From positions 2,790,001 to 2,854,000 of the forward strand of contig NZ_JAPEPI010000002.1 of assembly GCF_026340305.1 (NCBI RefSeq): DNA of 64,000 nt. The letters are read 5' to 3'. The position numbers and the translations under genes were made by a program. The stretch is from Streptomyces sp. NBC_01381 (GTDB taxonomy: Bacteria > Actinomycetota > Actinomycetes > Streptomycetales > Streptomycetaceae). Positions 59,906-64,000 of this stretch are shown here, in pieces; position 1 is the stretch's first letter, and each line of letters starts with the position of its first letter. Below the pieces are notes generated by a model. The model made no database searches and was not told the DNA's origin. It saw only the letters and a program-made list of their open reading frames with translations.

Positions 59906-60940
59906 GTGGCGTTGAAGGCGCTGGTCAAGGAGAAGGCGGAACCGGGACTCCGGCTGATGGACGTGCCGGAGCCGGTCATCGGCCACGGCGATGTCCTGAT
60001 CAAGGTGCTCCGCACCGGGATCTGCGGCACGGACCTGCACATCCGGGCCTGGGACGGCTGGGCGCAGCAGGCCATCGCCGCGCCCCTGGTCGTCGGGCAC
60101 GAGTTCGTCGGCGAGGTCGTCCAGATTGGCCGTGACGTCGCCGACATCAAGATCGGCGACAGGGTCAGCGGCGAGGGCCACCTGGTGTGCGGCAAGTGCC
60201 GCAACTGCCAGGCGGGACGCCGCCATCTGTGCCGTGCGACGGTCGGGCTCGGCGTCGGCAGGGACGGGGCGTTCGCGGAGTACGTCGCGCTGCCCGCCTC
60301 CAATGTGTGGGTGCACCGCGTCCCGGTGGACCTCGACGTGGCCGCGATCTTCGACCCGTTCGGCAACGCGGTGCACACCGCCCTGTCCTTCCCGCTGGTC
60401 GGCGAGGACGTCCTGATCACCGGAGCGGGACCGATCGGCCTGATGGCCGCGGCCGTGGCCCGGCACGCGGGGGCCCGCAACGTCGTCATCACCGACGTCA
60501 GCGAGGAGCGCCTCGACCTGGCCCGCAAGGTCGGCGCGAGCCTGGCGCTGAACGTGGCCGAGACCTCCATCGCCGACGGCCAGCGCGAGCTCGGCCTGCG
60601 CGAGGGCTTCGACGTCGGCCTGGAGATGTCCGGCAACCCGGTCGCGATGCGCGACATGCTCGCCAACATGACCCACGGCGGCAAGATCGCCATGCTCGGT
60701 CTGCCGTCCGACGAATTCGCCGTGGACTGGTCCAGGATCGTCACCTCCATGATCACGATCAAGGGCATCTACGGCCGCGAGATGTTCGAGACCTGGTACG
60801 CCATGTCCGTGCTGCTCGAAGGCGGCCTCGACCTGGCACCCGTGATCACCGGCCGCTACGGCCACCGTGACTTCGAAGCGGCCTTCGACGACGCGGCGAG
60901 CGGCCGCGGCGGCAAGGTCATCCTCGACTGGACCTCCTGA
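59906..60940 (+). CDS. tdh: L-threonine 3-dehydrogenase
   Basis: A 344-residue zinc-dependent medium-chain dehydrogenase. GICGTDLHIRAWDGWAQ and VVGHEFVGEV carry the catalytic-zinc ligands; the structural zinc loop is CGKCRNCQAGRRHLC; the NAD fold is ITGAGPIGLMAAAVARHAG. The WDGWAQ and later KIAMLGLPSDE segments match Tdh. It oxidises threonine to 2-amino-3-ketobutyrate, which the next gene cleaves. GTG at 59906 has GGGAG only two bases away, so the exact start is uncertain. Confidence 0.95.
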   Translation: MALKALVKEKAEPGLRLMDVPEPVIGHGDVLIKVLRTGICGTDLHIRAWDGWAQQAIAAPLVVGHEFVGEVVQIGRDVADIKIGDRVSGEGHLVCGKCRNCQAGRRHLCRATVGLGVGRDGAFAEYVALPASNVWVHRVPVDLDVAAIFDPFGNAVHTALSFPLVGEDVLITGAGPIGLMAAAVARHAGARNVVITDVSEERLDLARKVGASLALNVAETSIADGQRELGLREGFDVGLEMSGNPVAMRDMLANMTHGGKIAMLGLPSDEFAVDWSRIVTSMITIKGIYGREMFETWYAMSVLLEGGLDLAPVITGRYGHRDFEAAFDDAASGRGGKVILDWTS

Positions 60941-61005
60941 CCCCCGCCAGCCCTGCTGACCCCCTCCTGGCCTCCTGACCGACCTCTTCTTTAAAGGAAG
61001 TCACC

Positions 61006-62214
61006 ATGTTCGACTCCGTACGCGACGATCTCCAGGCCACCCTCGACGAGATCGCCGCCGCGGGCCTGCACAAGCCCGAGCGCGTCATCGGCACCCCGCA
61101 GTCCGCCACGGTCGCGGTGACCGCGGGCGGCCGCCCTGGCGACGTACTGAACTTCTGCGCGAACAACTATCTCGGCCTGGCCGACCACCCCGAGGTCGTC
61201 GCCGCCGCGCACGAGGCCCTGGACCGCTGGGGCTACGGCATGGCGTCCGTGCGCTTCATCTGCGGTACGCAGGAGGTGCACAAGGAGCTGGAGGGGCGCC
61301 TTTCCGCGTTCCTCGGCCAGGAGGACACGATCCTCTACTCGTCCTGCTTCGACGCCAACGGCGGAGTCTTCGAGACGCTGCTCGGCGCGGAGGACGCGGT
61401 CATCTCCGACGCGCTCAACCACGCCTCGATCATCGACGGCATCCGCCTTTCGAAGGCCCGCCGCTTCCGGTACGCCAACCGTGACATGGCCGACCTGGAG
61501 CAGCAGTTGAAGGAGGCCGCCGAGGGCGGCGCGCGCCGCAAGCTCATCGTCACCGACGGCGTCTTCTCCATGGACGGGTACGTCGCCCCGCTGCGGGAGA
61601 TCTGCGACCTCGCCGAGCGCTACGACGCGATGGTCATGGTCGACGACTCGCACGCCGTCGGCTTCGTCGGCCCCGGCGGCCGCGGCACCCCCGAGCTGCA
61701 CGGCGTCATGGACCGTGTCGACATCATCACCGGTACGTTGGGCAAGGCGCTCGGCGGTGCTTCGGGCGGCTACGTCGCGGCCCGCGCCGAGATCGTCGCG
61801 CTCCTGCGCCAGCGCTCGCGCCCGTACCTCTTCTCGAACACGCTCGCCCCGGTGATCGCCGCGGCCTCGCTGAAGGTCCTCGACCTCCTTGAGTCGGCCG
61901 GTGACCTGCGGGAACACCTCGCCGCGAACACCGCGCTCTTCCGCTCGCGGATGACCGAGGAGGGCTTCGACATCTTGCCGGGCGACCACGCGATCGCGCC
62001 GGTCATGATCGGCGACGCGTCGGTGGCGGGACGGATGGCCGAGCTGCTCCTGGAGCGGGGCGTGTACGTGATCGGCTTCTCGTACCCGGTGGTGCCGCAG
62101 GGCGCCGCCCGGATCCGGGTCCAGCTGTCCGCGGCGCACTCCACGGAGGACGTGAACCGCGCTGTGGACGCGTTCGTCGCGGCGCGGGCGGAGCTGGACG
62201 CCGTGCAGGCGTGA
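61006..62214 (+). CDS. kbl: 2-amino-3-ketobutyrate CoA ligase (glycine C-acetyltransferase)
   Basis: A 402-residue PLP-dependent alpha-oxoamine synthase. FCANNYLGLADHPEVV, MASVRFICGTQEVHKELE and the lysine motif ITGTLGKALGGASGG are clear. It splits 2-amino-3-ketobutyrate with CoA to glycine and acetyl-CoA, completing threonine breakdown begun by Tdh. AAAGGA precedes the ATG. The 65-base gap after tdh has no terminator, so they form one operon. A LysR regulator follows on the same strand. Confidence 0.96.
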   Translation: MFDSVRDDLQATLDEIAAAGLHKPERVIGTPQSATVAVTAGGRPGDVLNFCANNYLGLADHPEVVAAAHEALDRWGYGMASVRFICGTQEVHKELEGRLSAFLGQEDTILYSSCFDANGGVFETLLGAEDAVISDALNHASIIDGIRLSKARRFRYANRDMADLEQQLKEAAEGGARRKLIVTDGVFSMDGYVAPLREICDLAERYDAMVMVDDSHAVGFVGPGGRGTPELHGVMDRVDIITGTLGKALGGASGGYVAARAEIVALLRQRSRPYLFSNTLAPVIAAASLKVLDLLESAGDLREHLAANTALFRSRMTEEGFDILPGDHAIAPVMIGDASVAGRMAELLLERGVYVIGFSYPVVPQGAARIRVQLSAAHSTEDVNRAVDAFVAARAELDAVQA

Positions 62215-62277
62215 CCCGCGGGCTCCGGGTGGGGCCCGTGGTGGGGGAGTGGCCGCCGGTTTGGGAGAATTGGCCAC

Positions 62278-63177
62278 ATGATCGAAGCGCGGCGGCTGCA
62301 CATCCTCCGTGCGGTGGCCGACCACCGCACCGTGACGGCGGCTGCCGCCGCGCTCTATCTCACGCCCTCCGCGGTCTCCCAGCAGCTGACCGCCCTGGAG
62401 CAGGAGACCGGCCACCGCCTGGTGGAGCGCGGCGCGAAGGGCGTACGGCTCACGCCCGCCGGGGAGATCCTCCTTTCCCACACGAACGCGGTCCTCGCCC
62501 AGCTGGAGCGGGCCGAGGCGGAACTGGCCGCGTACAGCTCGGGCGCCGCGGGCACGGTGACCGTCGCGTCCTTCGCCACGGGCATCGCCCTGGTCGTCGG
62601 CCCCGCCCTGGCCCGGCTGGCTTCGTCGGCGCCCGGGATAAGGGTGCGGGTCCAGGACGCGGAGGGCGACGCGAGCCTGCCGATGGTGCTCGACCGGCAG
62701 GTGGATGTCGCGGTGGCGGTGGAGTACCGCGGCGCGCCGGGCGCGGACGACCCCCGGCTGACACGCGTCCCGCTCTACGCGGAGCCGTTCGACGCGGTGC
62801 TCCCGGTGACCCACCGGCTCGCGGCGGCCGAACGCGTACCGCTCGCGGAGCTCGCCAAGGACGCGTGGATCGGGCCCTTCGCGGGGAACCCCTGCCACGA
62901 CGTGGTGATCCTCGCCTGCGAGGCGGCCGGGTTCCAGCCGCTCCTTGAGCACTGGTCGGACGACTTCCGAGCCGTGGTCGCGCTGGCCTCGGCCGGTGTG
63001 GGGGTCGCCCTCGTCCCGCGGTCCGCGCTGAAGGGCATGGACATCTCGGGGGTCGTGATCCGCCCCGTCGACGGCGTCGCCCCCACACGCCGGGTGTTCG
63101 CCGCGGTGCGGTGCGGCGCGGAGGAGCACCCGCTGATCCGTCCGGTGCTCGACGCTTTGGGGGAGGCGGCGCAGTAA
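62278..63177 (+). CDS. LysR family transcriptional regulator
   Basis: A 299-residue LysR-type regulator. The helix-turn-helix is at residues of about 3-62 (RLHILRAVADHRTVTAAAAALYLTPSAVSQQLTALEQETG). The effector domain follows from about 90, with GTVTVASFATGIALVVGPALARL. LysR genes often control adjacent or divergent operons; the nearest candidates are tdh-kbl, but this gene is downstream and codirectional, so the link is weak. It is convergent with the beta-lactamase, four bases apart. Confidence 0.93.
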   Translation: MIEARRLHILRAVADHRTVTAAAAALYLTPSAVSQQLTALEQETGHRLVERGAKGVRLTPAGEILLSHTNAVLAQLERAEAELAAYSSGAAGTVTVASFATGIALVVGPALARLASSAPGIRVRVQDAEGDASLPMVLDRQVDVAVAVEYRGAPGADDPRLTRVPLYAEPFDAVLPVTHRLAAAERVPLAELAKDAWIGPFAGNPCHDVVILACEAAGFQPLLEHWSDDFRAVVALASAGVGVALVPRSALKGMDISGVVIRPVDGVAPTRRVFAAVRCGAEEHPLIRPVLDALGEAAQ

Positions 63178-63181
63178 CGGT

Positions 63182-64000
63182 CTAGGTGAGGGCCGACGTC
63201 ACGTATGCCGTGGCCTCCGCGATCAGGGCCTCCCTCGGTTCGGCGTCGTACCCGGAGCGGTCCGACATGATCGCGAGGACGATCGGCGCGGCGTTCGGCG
63301 GCCACACGACGGCGATGTCGTTGGCGCGCCCGTAGTTTCCTGTGCCGGTCTTGTGGGCCAGCGTCCAGCCCTTGGGAAGACCGGCACGGATGCGCTTCTC
63401 ACCGGTGGTGCTGCGCTCGAGCCAGTCCTTCAGGAGGGCGCGCTTGCGCGCGGGCAGCGCCTTGCCGATCACCAGCTCCTGATAGTCGCGGGCGACGGCA
63501 CGGGGCGTGGTGGTGTCGCGTGGATCGCCGGGGCGGTTGTCGTTCAGCTCGGGCTCGAACTGATCCATCCGGCTCACCGCGTCGCCGAGCCCCCGCAGAT
63601 ACGCGGTGAGGCGACGGGTCCCGCCGATGTCGCGCATCAGCAGATTCCCGGCCGTGCCGTCGCTGTACCGGACCGCGGCGTCGCAGAGCTGCCTGATGGT
63701 CATGCCGGTCGCGACATGGTCCTTGGTGATCGGCGAGATGGAGTCGACGTCGGCCTCGCTGTAGGTGACGACCTTGTCCAGGTGACTCAGCGGCTTCCGG
63801 TCGAGGACGGCCGCCGCGGCGAGCGCCTTGAAGGTGGAACAGAACGCGAAACGGTCATCCGCGCGGTGGGTGAGCACGGCGCCGGTGCGGGTGGCCAGCG
63901 CGTACACCCCCAGACGCGCGTCGTGCTCGCGCTCCAGCGCGGCGAAGCGCGAGGAGGCTTTCGCCATGGCGGGATGCTCGCGGGACGGAGAGGCGGACGC
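63182..64000 (-). CDS. Class A beta-lactamase, 5' end outside window
   Basis: At least 273 residues of a serine beta-lactamase. Active-site STFK, SDGTAGN in place of SDN, the omega-loop FEPELN with the conserved Glu and KTGTG are all present. Gly in place of the SDN asparagine is like mycobacterial BlaC, where it affects inhibitor handling. The first ATG in the window (63967) would give a protein without a signal peptide, and the frame stays open to base 64000 with no stop. The true start and an export signal therefore probably lie beyond the edge. It would hydrolyse penicillin-type beta-lactams outside the cell. Confidence 0.92.
   Translation of the reverse strand, partial: ASASPSREHPAMAKASSRFAALEREHDARLGVYALATRTGAVLTHRADDRFAFCSTFKALAAAAVLDRKPLSHLDKVVTYSEADVDSISPITKDHVATGMTIRQLCDAAVRYSDGTAGNLLMRDIGGTRRLTAYLRGLGDAVSRMDQFEPELNDNRPGDPRDTTTPRAVARDYQELVIGKALPARKRALLKDWLERSTTGEKRIRAGLPKGWTLAHKTGTGNYGRANDIAVVWPPNAAPIVLAIMSDRSGYDAEPREALIAEATAYVTSALT

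Overview
The window looks like chromosome from a Streptomyces or very close relative. GC is very high with strong G/C at third codon positions, many starts are GTG, genes overlap as ATGA/GTGA, and several modules are typical of Streptomyces: a conservon, an ECF41 sigma factor, an SCO6745-family protein and an actinobacterial hopanoid operon. From memory, the order idi - CDF transporter - hopanoid operon and the later tdh/kbl pair resemble the SCO67xx-68xx part of S. coelicolor. I saw no rRNA, tRNA, CRISPR array, insertion sequence or prophage.

Layout. (1) 1-7.1 kb: tail of an SDR epimerase, a membrane protein and an ECF41 sigma factor; an ABC-F ATPase; Tex facing it; an SCO6745-family protein. 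(2) 7.1-14.2 kb: a minus-strand lipid-oxidation operon (GMC alcohol oxidase, aldehyde dehydrogenase, acyl-CoA synthetase, esterase) with a divergent TetR-type regulator. (3) 14.3-19.7 kb: GlxA/PfpI pair, enoyl-CoA hydratase, HdeD-like protein, anti-sigma-type ATPase, isopentenyl-diphosphate isomerase, metal exporter. (4) 19.8-28.1 kb: galE and a tightly overlapping seven-gene operon. It encodes two CDP-alcohol phosphatidyltransferase-fold proteins, a sugar-nucleotidyltransferase-fold cytidylyltransferase, a glycerol-1-phosphate-dehydrogenase-like enzyme, a GT2 glycosyltransferase and a two-component ABC exporter. It reads as making and exporting a polyol-phosphate lipid or glycopolymer I cannot name, and is my best candidate for an undescribed system. 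(5) 28.4-41.3 kb: a complete hopanoid operon, hpnC-hpnD-hpnE-polyprenyl diphosphate synthase-shc-hpnG-hpnH-ispG-dxs-hpnO, carrying its own copies of two MEP-pathway enzymes. Precursor supply, squalene synthesis, cyclisation and side-chain addition are thus transcribed together, with idi about 10 kb away.

(6) 41.3-49.5 kb: XRE-cupin regulator with a small membrane partner, tyrosine phosphatase, GH36 alpha-galactosidase, SGNH hydrolase, TetR regulator, amino-acid dehydrogenase and a metallo-hydrolase. (7) 49.9-53.6 kb: a conservon (sensor ATPase, roadblock, DUF742, GTPase) ending in a GAF protein rather than a P450. (8) 53.6-59.8 kb: a scarred polysaccharide-utilisation region with DUF2264 and M60 proteins, two broken genes, a G-rich low-complexity tract and a Gfo/Idh/MocA oxidoreductase. 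Three successive minus-strand coding ends there are followed by imperfect tandem copies of their own last codons and stop. (9) 59.9-64 kb: threonine catabolism (tdh-kbl), a LysR regulator, and a class A beta-lactamase running off the right edge.

Starts were chosen from visible Shine-Dalgarno sequences and family N-termini; where they differ from the longest frame the entry says so. No database search or structure prediction was available, so family names rest on motif recognition.
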